DNA from: Alnus glutinosa
Lineage: Eukaryota; Streptophyta; Magnoliopsida; Fagales; Betulaceae
Length of the DNA stretch: 64,000 nt
Reading direction: 5' to 3'
Assembly (NCBI RefSeq): GCF_958979055.1
Contig: NC_084894.1
Location: forward strand, 24,459,616 to 24,523,615
The notes beneath the pieces are model-generated. The model was not told the DNA's origin. It saw only the letters and a program-made list of their open reading frames with translations, and did no database searches. This document shows positions 1 through 10,262 of this stretch, piece after piece (position 1 is the stretch's first letter; every line of letters starts with the position of its first letter). Both the position numbers and the translations under genes were made by a program.

Positions 1-489
1 TCTGGTGCTCATCAATGGATTTAGAATAGATGAGGACATCATCAATATAAACAATAGCAAAATGACTAAAGGGGTTAAGAATGTTGTTCATGATTCTTTG
101 GAATTCACTAGGGGCATTCTTAAGACCAAAAGGCATAACATTTCATTCATAATGTCCAAAGGGAGTGGTAAGGCAGTCTTATACCTATCCCTATCAATAA
201 TTTGGATTTGCCAAAATCTTGACTTCATATCAAACTTAGAGAAGACGAGAGCTTCACTAAGATGGTTAACAAGGTCTTTCCTATTGGGAATAGGATACCT
301 AATCCATTCTAAAACATCATTAAAAGGTTTGTAATTAATTGCTAACCTCGGATAACATCTTTCGAGTTCAGCATTTTTCATAACATAAAAAGCAGCACAA
401 GACCAGGGAGACTTACTCTTGCAAATGATATCTTTCGCTAACAAGTCAGCAATTTCTTTTTGACAGAAATCTAAAGTTTCGGCATTCAT
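1..489 (-). pseudogene. Pararetroviral reverse transcriptase fragment
   Basis: Translation from about 489 downwards shows a Caulimoviridae-type reverse transcriptase: a KSPWSCAAFYV segment, a NYKP motif, the FSKFDMKS region and, in another frame near the window edge, the YIDD catalytic motif (bases 38-49). At least one frame change lies between the FDMKS and YIDD parts, so no continuous product is possible. The connection and RNase H domains are outside the window. Confidence 0.88.
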
Positions 490-699
490 TTAAATAGGCC
501 TAGCTTTAGTTGGAATTTTCCTTTCGGAGAAATCCTTAACATAAGGTAAAGCAACAATGTGCTTCTTTCGGTGCCAAAAGGCGTTTGGAAGATCAGAACA
601 AATTGTATCAACAAGTTTAGCATTAAAGGCAGCAATCTTGGATTGCAATAGTCTGTCAGAGAGTTGCTGAGAAATTCTCTTATATTTGAGTTATTGTTT

Positions 700-1110
700 C
701 AAAGAATTCAAATGTTTGGTTTTAGCAGAGACCAGGTTAGCCAGTCTAGCTCAATATCCAATCTAGATGCAAAAGTAAATTTTACTTCTGTACCCATCTT
801 AACAGTTGTTATCCCAGTTTCATCAATAGAAGAGATTTGGTAAAGTAAGTAAAGAAAAGGATTTCCTAGAATTACTTTCTCACTCTTCATGTTTTTAACA
901 AGTACAGAAGGAATATGGAAACAAACATCATTCTGGGAAACATATGCTTTGCTAAGCTCATATTTAATATGAAGAGAATCCCCACTAGCAGAGTTCAATC
1001 TTTCAATGGATTTCTCAAAGTATTTACTAGGGACTAATCCCTCCTAGATACAATTCATATCAGATCCAGAATCAATCAAAGCAATAGCATCAAAAGAGTA
1101 TTTTTTTGCA
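700..1110 (-). pseudogene. Pararetroviral aspartic protease (retropepsin) remnant
   Basis: The minus strand around 1040-1090 encodes ALIDSGSDMNCI, the retropepsin active-site signature of plant pararetroviruses. It is followed at once by an in-frame TAG. Downstream (998-708) the frame resumes with a protease-like segment containing VILGNPFL. The stop after the signature prevents a complete protease. Confidence 0.8.
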
Positions 1111-1240
1111 ACAATAACAGTAATTTTGGCATACCATTTAGGTGGTATGAAACTCTTAGTGAGTTTAACAAATTTCAAAGCATTGCTGGATTCAGGATCA
1201 TTAGAATGCTCATGTTGGTTACCAATAACTTCTTCAATTT

Positions 1241-1558
1241 TTAAATCTTCATTTTCTTCTTGAAGCTTTTATGAAGATTTATAATTAATAGTTTACGGTT
1301 TAAGTCTTGGTTATTAGTTTTAACAAGATGCATGTCATTTTTTAAATCAACAATTTCTTTCTTGATATTACTTATCTCATGCTGCAAATCTGAGATAATA
1401 ATTACTTTGGATTTTTGTTTAGAAAACCTTTCCAAAGTTTCATCAAGAGAAATTTTGGGTTTAACAAAATTTTCAAAATCATGCTTCATTGTTTTCTTGA
1501 GTTTTTTAAGATATTCATCTTTCAACTCATCATTTTCAATTTTTAAAATCAAAGTCAT
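1241..1558 (-). pseudogene. Pararetroviral coiled-coil linker region
   Basis: A Lys/Glu/Leu-rich stretch of about 105 codons between the zinc knuckle and the protease, with heptad-like spacing of hydrophobic residues. I see no catalytic motif. Its place in the viral gene order suggests a polyprotein linker or assembly segment; this is inferred from position only. Confidence 0.45.
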
Positions 1559-1807
1559 TAATAAATTTTCTTGTTCTTCTGCTTTAGAAGTAACATTACA
1601 AAATTTATTTTCACAACATGAATTATTGCAGCCAATTTTGAAAACATCTTTATCAGATGATTCGCTAGTAAAATGATAGCAAGAATCATCAGAAGTAACT
1701 TCATCAATGTAGGATGAATCAGAATTGGGGTAATCTTGGGATTGTAAAATCCTATAAACATCATTCCTTTGTTCCTCATCAATATTTAAAGAATTAATTT
1801 TTTTTCT

Positions 1808-2960
1808 TTAATTTATTAGGTGGGTTTGGACATTTATCTGCATAATGTCCGTTTTTACCACAATTAAAACATCTTCCTTTGGAAGGTTTAACGGTTTTAG
1901 AACGATTATGCTTTCTAAATATTTTATTAGGCCTTTCAGGCTTAACAACTCATCTTTTAGTACGGCGGTATTTTTTAGTAAACTGATCTGGTTTCTTCCT
2001 ATGTCTCCTGCTAGGAGCAATGGGAGGCAAACCAAATTGTTCACAAAAATTACCCATTTCATACTTAGCTTTCTTAGCATTTTTTAATTGTTGTCTTATC
2101 ATTTTTTGATCGACACATATTTTAATGCCAAGTTTTTTAATGATTGAAAACAAATCACCATAGGTTAAGTTTTCATAATCAATGGATCCCGTGACAAGAT
2201 CAACAAGTTTATCTTTTACTTTGTGAGCAAATAATGAAGGTAATCCATCAATGAACTTTTCTTTCCAATAGGGCTTGAAACTAACAGCTCTAAGCATAAC
2301 ACGAGAAAGAAAAACATCTTGATACCATCTATAATCAGACATAGAAGGACATCTAAGATTATTCAAATAATCAGAAATACGAGCAGTAATATTGGACGGA
2401 GTCCTAACAAAATGTTTGATAATGGTGTATATCAAAGTATTGACACCATCAGGCAATTGCTAGCCATCATTAAGGACGAGAATCCCGTCATCATTGATTT
2501 TAACAACAATTTTGATCCGGGTTTAAGCCTCTTAGGTGAGATGTTTATCTCACCAACTGCTAAGAGAAGCGGAAAAACTAGTAGTTATCAATTCAACAAT
2601 ATCAAAATCAGAAAGACTATGGTTAGTCATATAAGCATTGGCAACCATAGACATATGATTCATCTTATTAAGGATTTCCTATTCAGACAAACCATCAATA
2701 TTCCACTCATACAATTTATCAGTAGAAACAGAAAACTGGTTTTGAAAAACCCTTTCTTCAAACTGTTAATCAGAAGGAGTGGGTTTATTATACCAATTCT
2801 TGGTAAGATTAATAGGTTTGGTTTTAAAAATTCTTTGGAGTTTTGGAGAAACATTGATTTTCCCAAAATTTTCTTCAAGAATTTTAATATCATCATCAGT
2901 GGATGAGTCAGATTCATTAGAATTAGATTCTTTAGAATTATCAGACTTAGTATCAAAATG
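1808..2960 (-). pseudogene. Pararetroviral coat-protein region with CCHC zinc knuckle
   Basis: Frames on the minus strand carry a capsid-like segment (2456-1950, with YWKEKFIDGLP and YEMGNFCEQFGLPP). A basic stretch follows, then a nucleic-acid-binding zinc knuckle at 1871-1830 (CFNCGKNGHYADKC, spacing CX2CX4HX4C). The part around 2956-2660 reads in another frame, so the coding region is broken by frameshifts. This is the assembly and RNA-binding portion of the polyprotein. Confidence 0.8.
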
Positions 2961-4075
2961 TTTTAAAACATTTTTGCGTTTGTCATGGTTTATGACGCAA
3001 GCATTGTTAATAGTGGAAGAACTGGCTTCAGGGACCGAGGTGGTCTCTCAAGCAGCCTTACGAAGGCTAATCTCTAAAAGCATTTCTTCAATTTTTTCCA
3101 AATTCTTTTGGCTATTAGTTTTAAACTAGTTCCTTTTCTTTCTTCAGGTAAAGAAATCAACGGTTTTTCAACATCTTTCTTAACAGCCAAAGGAATAGGT
3201 TTTTGAACAGTTTTTTTGGAATCAACATTTTCTTCAATGCGATCAAGTTGTTGACCAATAATGTGAAGAGATTGATTAACAAAATTGTTTTGTTCAATAA
3301 TTTTTCGAGTCTTAGAATGAGTAGTATCATTCTTAGTGACTTTAAAAGGAGAAGCAATAACAATAATGCCATCTTTTCCTTTTACTCGGAGAGTTTCAAG
3401 AGGAGGGTGAGAAGCTTTCACAACTGTTTTGTCTTTAGCTAAAACAAAAGGCTTTTTAACAACATTTAAAACATTTGAAATATTTAAAACACCAGGTTTT
3501 ATGCTTTCAAAATAGTCAAAAAAACAAAATATGTTTTTGTTCTTCAACCATTTTTTCAGCCCACTCACGTTTTATCAAATCTTTTCCAGATTTTAAAAAA
3601 GAATTAGGAAAAATAAGCCTTTTCATTGAATTTTCTTTGGAAAGAAAATCCTTTTGCAAAGAAGGCCAATCAAGATCATGAATATTCATTTTGTTGGGAG
3701 AGGCATTAATAACATTGCAATGATAAAAAATAGGCTCAGGCATAGGAGCATTTAAATTAGAAGCTGAGGGAGAAATAGAAACCGGGGGGGGGGGGGGGGG
3801 GGGGAGATTTCTCCTTCTTCAGCTCGAGAAGCCTGGGAAGGGGCTACCGATTGTTTGGCAGAATAAAAAGTAGAGCAAACTAGGGAATTAGTGGAAATTT
3901 CTTTTAGTTTGAAATCAGAAGAAGAATCAGCCAAAAAGGTTTCAATATCTTTATCACGCCTTTGAAAACCTTCTGTTGTGGTTGAATTAGCAAAAGAATT
4001 TCTTCTTTGATTAACAGTGAAGGAATTTCTTCCTTCATTAATAGACAAGGGCCTTTCAACCCTAGAAAGGTTCAA
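2960..4075 (-). pseudogene. Pararetroviral middle polyprotein region
   Basis: Several minus-strand segments (4075-3752, 3743-3516, 3568-3074) in different frames link the movement protein to the coat region. The piece at 3568-3074 includes a probable coiled coil (NNFVNQSLHIIGQQLDRIEE), seen in comparable positions in plant pararetroviruses. The run of G at 3784-3804 reads as a proline stretch and is probably slippage-expanded. No enzymatic motif is visible. Confidence 0.6.
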
Positions 4076-4180
4076 ATCAACAAAGCTTATTTTGACAGAT
4101 CCATCAAGGTATTGTTGGATGTAGTCAAGATTAGTATCATCGCTGGAGATCTTGGCTGGTTGATAAACATTCTCAATAAG

Positions 4181-4918
4181 CTACTCACTAGGGAGACTGA
4201 TCTCACTCCATTTCATCATCCGAGGAATTCGTATGTTAGAATCACAGGTAGAACTTTGAATTAACAAAGTAGAATTACCTGAATTTTTGATAATAGCTTG
4301 AGGATTCAAATTGGTTTTTAACAATTTGTAATAAATACGATAGATGATAACCAAAGGTTGGCTACCTTCTAACATATTGTAACTAGAGGTCAAAACATTC
4401 AAGGTTAATGCTTTAACAATATTAACATCACTCAAACCAAGAGTTATATTAGGAAAAGTATCAAAATAAACTTGTCCATTATACAAAGAAGTCTGGACCA
4501 TGCCAAGAATGCTAGTCTGGAAATCGGTAAATCTAGCACCACGCAGGCACATTAACACAGAAGCATTAATACAAAGTCTTGTTAATGGTTTAACAGCGAC
4601 TTGAACAGATCCAATACACAAAAACATAAAACCTTTAGCAAGGGAATTGTTAACAAATCTCTTACTGAATAGTTCAAAATTTTCATTCCTATTGGAAATA
4701 AGAATAGTTTGTTCGACAGTTTTAATAGCATATTCAGCTCTGAAAGAGCTTTTAAACCAAGAAGTATTGTAGACTTCCTTTGCAGGGAGTCTTGGAATAC
4801 TCAATTTACTAAAATCAAAAGAGGAATCATCCTTAACAGAGAAGTGTTCAGTATTCACAACATTATGAGGAAGATTAACAGAGGACCTAAAGCTAATAGA
4901 AGAGTTAGATCTCCACAT
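4181..4918 (-). pseudogene. Pararetroviral movement protein (30K superfamily)
   Basis: A 245-codon open frame starting at ATG 4918. It contains VQVAVKPLTRLCINASVLMCL and a later VYFDTFPN...LTLNVLTS...YRIYYKL pattern, as in Caulimoviridae cell-to-cell movement proteins. It is the first segment of the viral order and the best preserved. The frame ends at 4181, short of the downstream polyprotein, so it is part of the same decayed copy. Confidence 0.82.
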
Positions 4919-4984
4919 CTTGAAAATCTAATCAAATAACAATTGAAGCAAACATATTCTTAACATTAAACTTAAACTATTAGT

Positions 4985-4985
<1 letters not shown>

Positions 4986-5027
<42 letters not shown>
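4986..5027. repeat. (CA)n microsatellite
   Basis: About 20 uninterrupted CA units between the pararetrovirus and the LRR kinase relic. A C-rich piece (5041-5100, ending GGGTCCGCCACTGG) follows; it resembles the right end of the element at 7093-7302. Confidence 0.95.
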
Positions 5028-5030
<3 letters not shown>

Positions 5031-5139
5031 TATTTAAGTTCGGCCCCCCCTCCAGGAATTCCCTGGCTCCGCCCTTGCAAGGTTGGGTCCGCCACTGGCC
5101 ACAATGATAGAAGACTTTAATTCGTAGCAAAGGTCTTCA

Positions 5140-5660
5140 AATTGATTGATGCTGGGAGTTTTGGCATAGTATACATAGGTCTTGGAATGGGCAACATCAA
5201 TGACGGACCAACCAGAAGTTTTGTACCAGAAACCTAAGACATGTGTTAATATCGTGGTGAGAATCTTGTAAAAATCACTACAAGTTGATCCTCACTAGTC
5301 CTGAATTTAGACTTTTGGCGCTAGAGTACAATGGCAGAGTAGGTGGTGGAAAGTATTCTCACAACAACTTTCTAGATTTTCTTCAAAGATTGAACATCTC
5401 CATCTTGTCAATTAATTTCTACACTGTAATTGTCTAGCTTGATAAAGACATGGTTGGACATGGAATATCTCCATCGTTTCTTTTACTACACCCAGGGGCA
5501 TGGCATTCTTAAGCCAAGTAATGTCTTGCTAGATGAAGACTTAGTTGCACATGTTGGTGATAATGACAAGACTATACATGAGAGTCATGGGACGATCGAC
5601 CAATATTGCTATCAAGGTTTTAAGATTATCAATATCAATATCAAGGACCACTGAGAAGTT
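5140..5660 (+). pseudogene. LRR receptor-like kinase pseudogene (kinase-domain remnants)
   Basis: Scattered frames recall the kinase domain of LRR receptor kinases of the Xa21/EFR type. A damaged glycine loop reads LIDAGSFGIVYIG near 5142-5185. A segment near 5250 resembles NLVKI, and LDFLQRLNIS lies near 5370. The catalytic loop and following region read HGILKPSNVLLDEDLVAHVGD near 5500-5560. The HCD of the usual HCDLKPSN and the FG of DFG are lost, stops and frameshifts separate the parts, and no LRR or membrane segment is seen upstream. A short dead fragment. Confidence 0.75.
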
Positions 5661-7090
5661 TCAAACTTGAAATTAATGCGTGAACTTTGTCATGACAATC
5701 TTGTCCTAATTTTAGACCCTTTGGAGGTTTTGACAAGTCTTCAATCATTTCAAAAATCAACTTTTCAATTCAACCACCACAAAAATCAATTTCAAAATAA
5801 AGAAAGCTATAAAGGATATTAAGACAGATATTTTGGTAACAAATTTAAACCTTTTTGAATGAAGAGTTCTTAAAGAAGTAAAATCATTCTGAGATCCATT
5901 AGAAGACGTATGTGTTACAGATTGGCAATAAAGAACAGTAGGGGAACACATATTGTTCTGTTTTTAAAATGTATATATTTCTACAAATAATGATGGCAGA
6001 TTGATATCTAAAAGTAGAGTCTAGACAAAAGGAGCTCTTTTCATGTCCAAAAAAGAAAAAGATTATGAGTATCAATAGGTGGAGAGGATTGGTGGATATG
6101 TTGCCACGTGGTTAATTTAAGAGTTTTAAATGACGTTACATCATGTGAAACCGTTAGATATTACAAAATTAAAACTTGTCCATACAATGACTTTACTTCG
6201 TTTCATTTTTTTTTTTTAAGAAAAAAAAAAAAGAAAAGAAAAGAAAAAAAGAAAAAGGGGAAGAACAAACCAATGGCTCTCACTTCCGCAATGACCTTCA
6301 AAGAGGGAAAGAAGGAACTGAGAAAACGATTAAATTCAACCTGATAGCCCAACGTCTTCGTCCCCCTTCCTTCCAAAACTCACCCTTAATTCTGATACTG
6401 CTTCAAATAAATGATTCGCTAATATTTAGACCTTCAGAAAACTGGTGCAAGAATACAATTAATGTGGTAGTATTTCCTTCAAAGATTGAACATCACCTAT
6501 GGGGGAGGAAGGGTGCTCAATTCTAAACTGCTCTCAAGTTTTTTTGCACTAAGCTCATTTGGCAATCAGTATGGGGTAACCTAAGCTCTCATCTTGGCCT
6601 TCAATCACAAAAAATGTCAAGGATGGGCTAGATTTGGCTCTTGTTATATAGACTTATAATTAATTATATTTCAATAGATAAGATGTCCATTTGTGTTTGC
6701 GATTTTAGAATATGTGATTTGAAACATGATTTTTAAAAACGTAATGAGCTTGTATAAAATGTTTTTTAGTGGTAATGAGCTTTCTAAACCTATTCCTACA
6801 TGGGACACAAATGATAGCAATTGTAGAATTGTAATTTTGGTGCTCCTTACAAATGTATCATGGTATTTTGATATTACCCCAACATAGCATGCATGGGGCA
6901 GCCTCAGCACTCATTTTTACTAGACTAAACTCATGCCAAGCGTGGGTGAAAAGGTGGTAAATAAACTTATGCCAAGTAGGTTAGTAACCGGCCGCTATCT
7001 ACTAATGGCTAACCACGTAATTGTGTTATCGCGTTTAAATTAAGTTGGAAAAAACTGCTAACCACTTATATGACATGACGATTATCAGTT
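5660..7090. other. Intergenic, no gene recognised
   Basis: AT-rich DNA with a T run followed by a purine-rich tract at 6208-6260. Short open frames here lack similarity or composition that would support a gene. Confidence 0.6.
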
Positions 7091-7092
7091 TT

Positions 7093-7180
7093 AGGCAAGG
7101 GCGGACCTATTTAGGGGCCAGGGGGAGCCCTAGCTCCCCCCTAAGCCCCAGATTTTTCCCAAAAAAAAAAAAATTAAATT

Positions 7181-7228
<48 letters not shown>

Positions 7229-7302
7229 TAGTTTTGCCCCCCTAATTTATTTTTTTCAATTTGGCCCCCCCAATTTGTCAATGCTGGGTCTGCCACTACA
7301 TG
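7093..7302. mobile_element. Short inverted-end element with homopolymer core (tentative)
   Basis: The left end (AAGGGCGGACCTA) and right end (GGGTCTGCCACTA) are imperfect inverted copies. They enclose C-rich arms and an A/T homopolymer core (T run near 7188-7221). A similar right end occurs at 5041-5100. The class is not determined. It sits directly at the left limit of the lectin-kinase 3' flank relic. Confidence 0.4.
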
Positions 7303-7793
7303 AAGCTATGCTTGGGACCAATCAAGCATTAATATGCGACATAGAAAGCTGAAAGCTTATAGATCACTTGGGAGAGAAGAGGAAAAAAAAATAAAAATTT
7401 GTGATGAATATGTTGTATATACCGTTTCTTTCACTAAATCTAGACTTTGAAAATGATATTAGGTACTAGTCTACTTAAGCTTTACATAGTACGACAAAAT
7501 GAATTCGGTTGTTGCAAGCTTTATAGATCGTTATTTGAGTAGTGTTTGCAGAAACTAGATCGAGTGGTTCATCAAGTTTTGTACTCTGTAGAAGTTTTTC
7601 GTTCTTTTTTTCTTACTTAATAGGAAGCCACTCTCTCCACACAAGCATATTCCGACCCCCAATTCGTTACAAGTGTGGCATACGTTGAAGATCATTGCTC
7701 AAATTCAAGCATTCAGGAGACACTCTAGACTCATCCCTGGCCTGTTAAATAAGTATGGATACTCATAATGCCGCTCTCTCTAGCTTGGTGTGT

Positions 7794-7824
<31 letters not shown>

Positions 7825-7850
7825 GGGGATATATGCGTTTAAGTGGATAA
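7298..7850 (+). pseudogene. Orphan 3' flank of a lost lectin receptor kinase
   Basis: This stretch is closely similar to the DNA just downstream of kinase A (16845-17310) and kinase B (26345-26830). Shared landmarks include GGGACCAATCAAGCA, GACTTTGAAAATGATATTAG and a GT-repeat followed by AAGTGGATAAAACAAAA. No kinase coding sequence precedes it, so an ancestral gene copy to the left has been deleted or replaced. A (GT)n plus long G run lies at 7788-7828. Confidence 0.8.
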
Positions 7851-7861
7851 AACAAAATAAT

Positions 7862-8854
7862 GGGAAAAATAAAATTTAGCATTTTCAAACTATCAGTAAT
7901 TTTTCGGATAGCCCACCGAACTACCAAGGCTTGAACTTTGGCCTCCAAACTACGAAAACCTTTGAATAAAGCTCATTTTGGCGAAATATCCCCATAATAC
8001 CCCTGCAACGTGTCATTTTTCATTTAAAAAATTAAAAAAAAAAAAAAAAGGTAAACTAAAATATTATTTCTTATTTTTATTATTTTTTAAAAAATATGGG
8101 TGTTTGGGGTGGTGTTATTTCCCAATCGCGACCCGATCTTCCCGACACCCCTCTGATCACCGTCCGTTTACAACGCCGTGATGACTGATTTTATAGCCTG
8201 GTTCAATGAGTTTCGATTTTCAATCATCAGCTCGTTAATCTCAGTCGGGCTCAAGCTCGCCCCACTCTGGAAAATATCCTCCACCTGAGAGAAAAGCTTG
8301 TGATTCTTGAGCCCCAACTAGCTATTGGCCAACATTTTGAATGCCAAAAAATCACAGAAAGAAAAATGGATATGAATATCGACGAACAAGCTCATGGTTG
8401 TTGATTTCTCTGTTAAAAACCGACCGAGGTCTTCCACAATGATGATAGGCTTGCTTGTCGTTTGTAACAAAACAAAATTCAGATTGGAATCATTCGTAAC
8501 CTTTGAAAGATCAATAACATAGACATCGAAGAATATGAAATTAGTCATGTCCGCGTTCGGAGAGGCGGGGACGAGTTCGCCGAGTTGCAGGCGTGTATCG
8601 TGCCCAGTGACAATGTTGGAAAGAAGCAGTATGTCCTCTGATTGATTGCAATATTTTTTTTAAAATTTTTTTGTTAATTTTTTAATTGAAAAATAACACG
8701 TGGCAGGGGTATGGTATTATGAGAATATTCCGCAATAAAAGAACATTTTTCAAAGGTTTTGGTAGTTTGGAGGGACAGGGTGCAAGTCTTGGTAGTTTGG
8801 GAAGCCATCCAGAGAAATGATGGTAGTTTGAGGAGCTAAATTATATTTTTTCCC
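7862..8854. mobile_element. Pack-MULE-like non-autonomous element
   Basis: The first ~180 bases and the last ~190 bases are inverted repeats of each other. Shared stretches include CCAAACTAC, AAAACCTTTGAA, CCATAATACCCC/ACCCCTGCCACGTG and terminal GGGAAAAA. Flanks AAAATAAT and AAAACAAT form an 8-base near-identical target duplication. The empty site is seen after kinase A (AAAACAAAACAATG near 17310-17325). Long terminal repeats with an 8-9 base duplication fit a Mutator-like element. It holds an AAA-ATPase gene fragment and no visible transposase. Confidence 0.8.
8170..8548 (-). pseudogene. Captured AAA-ATPase fragment (BCS1-like / At2g46620-like)
   Basis: On the minus strand inside the Mutator-like element, the first part reads DVYVIDLSKVTNDSNLNFVL then KPIIIVEDLGRFL. 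This is the Walker B neighbourhood of plant BCS1-type AAA-ATPases. It continues directly into VDIHIHFSFCDFLAFKMLANS, a stop, and LGLKNHKLFSQVEDIFQSG...LSPTEINELMI, ending in SVITAL. The last parts match the C-terminal region of this family. The segment between Walker B and the C-terminal region, including the arginine-finger part, is missing, so two distant pieces of one donor gene were joined. Non-functional as an ATPase. Confidence 0.8.
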
Positions 8855-9560
8855 AAAACAATTTAATAAATTAATGAAAGTTAACAACTGCATGTCTGAT
8901 TTGAATATTGATTATTTGTGATGTAGATGGAATAGCCTACAGTTTTATGCAGAATTAATCTCGTTCGAATTTTATTTAAGCCTAATAAGGGCGACTTGGC
9001 CACCAGACTTCAGTAATATTCTTAGTTTTTTAATAAAAAATATTTAAGTAGTGATTTTTCTTCTATTTTCTTGCGATCCCTCCAATTTTTCTTGGTTTTG
9101 TGGTGCCCCGCATAACCAGTTTTTCTTTCCCTGCACGTGGAGGAGGAAATAGACGTGAAAGCATTGGCGATTCGTATGAACACGATAAGACAACACGTGA
9201 GAACAATTGACGCGCGAAACGTTTACAATGAATGGAAGAGCAATTTGAGCGATTTGGGGATCAAATTGGCACACTGTTTGAGCAATTTGCCACCACAGAA
9301 GGTGCTGATGGGAGTTGCCGTCAACCAAATCAATGTTTCGTGGATGAGGATGACGAGTTTAATTCTATTGTGAAACATTTTGTCATTTCATTTCTTGGAG
9401 CTGGCTGAGCTCGAATTAGCCATTAAATGTATTTTCAATTGGAGGTTCAAGTTCTTCGAAATATCTGAATATTTAATCCATTAATCCTTCATTTTATCAT
9501 TTATTGACCGTTTATTCGGTTACAAATTACCAACAAAAACACCAAAATAAAGAGAGCAAT
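8855..9560. other. Intergenic; unrecognised 78-codon frame
   Basis: This continues the lectin-kinase 3' flank after the Mutator-like insertion. An open frame at 9137-9373 (+) is less AT-rich than its surroundings and begins MEEEIDVKALAIRMNTIR. It resembles nothing I know and is absent from the sister blocks, so it stays uncalled. From 9453 the duplicated unit begins. Confidence 0.4.
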
Positions 9561-9562
9561 AT

Positions 9563-9666
9563 TACAGCAACCTCAAGGCAGTTTCAACTAGTGTCCCACC
9601 ACATTGTTTTAAATGTGTTGAACCTAAACATGATATGACAGATTGTAGGAAGGGTGACCATTATTA
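9563..9666 (+). pseudogene. Retrotransposon gag zinc-knuckle relic, copy 1
   Basis: The plus strand reads SNLKAVSTSVPPHCFKCVEP, followed by KHDMTDCRKGD and a stop. This includes an intact CX2CX4HX4C knuckle typical of LTR-retrotransposon gag. The same piece recurs at 17460-17567 (first Cys changed to Tyr) and at 31383-31490 (frameshifted inside the knuckle). No other retrotransposon domain remains nearby. Confidence 0.7.
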
Positions 9667-9999
9667 ATGCAGTGAAAGGTGGAGATAACAAGAATTTTCA
9701 TAATCACTCCAAAAGGTATATGAAGCTTATCAAAAAGATAACTAGAATTTTTTTAAGAAAATAGAGAAACACCCATAAAAGAAATTTTATTCAATGAAGG
9801 ACAATGAAAAATAACACTAAAACATGATTTTATATAGAGTACTACTACAAATTATAATCCTAAGTTTAGTAAAATTAATCATGAACAAATTAAATAAGGA
9901 CTCCTAATTACCTAATCCGATCCTTAAGGAATAAGAATTCTTAATTATTATAAATAAAGACTTCTAATTCTTAACGAACAAGATTCCTAATGAATTTAT

Positions 10000-10262
10000 T
10001 GTTAGAAAATATATTTCCTATAGTAAAAGGAAATATATTATATTAATATTGTACGTTATTTTTATTTTATAAAGTTGATTGTACTTAAGTTTGATTGTAA
10101 AATGATCTCAATTTTGATTGTAAAATGATCAACTAATAAAAGCATAATATAGTCATTTGGGCTCTATCCTGAGGATATAAATTATAGACCGAACCACGTA
10201 AAAACTATTGTCTTTATTTTATTATTTCGATTCAATTTTCTTTATATTATTTTTTTCTTTCA
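10000..10262. mobile_element. Solo LTR (copia-like), copy 1
   Basis: It begins TGTTAGAAAATATATTTCC and ends TTTTCTTTCA (TG...CA). It is flanked on both sides by TTTAT (9995-9999 and 10263-10267), a perfect 5-base target duplication. Copies with the same flank lie at 18506 and 31821. This copy is about 45 bases shorter through internal deletion. No internal retrotransposon domain is present. Confidence 0.85.

Larger units (their letters stand above)
1..4940 (-). mobile_element. Endogenous pararetrovirus (Caulimoviridae), decayed, left end outside window
   Basis: On the minus strand the order is movement protein, coiled-coil and capsid-like region with a zinc knuckle, aspartic protease, then reverse transcriptase. 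That is the Caulimoviridae order, apparently as one polyprotein-like layout. RNase H would lie beyond base 1. The copy is broken: the protein segments sit in shifting frames, a stop codon directly follows the protease signature, and a run of about 21 G (3784-3804) lies in the coding region. It looks like an old, non-functional integration; the genus is not determined. The right border is near 4940, just before a CA microsatellite. Confidence 0.88.

Noticed and set aside
4988..5027. CA repeat as part of the viral terminus
   Set aside because: It is a plain microsatellite; no viral primer-binding or promoter motif was found beside it.
9137..9373. 78-codon ORF starting MEEEIDV
   Set aside because: No recognised family and no sister copy; not enough to call a gene.
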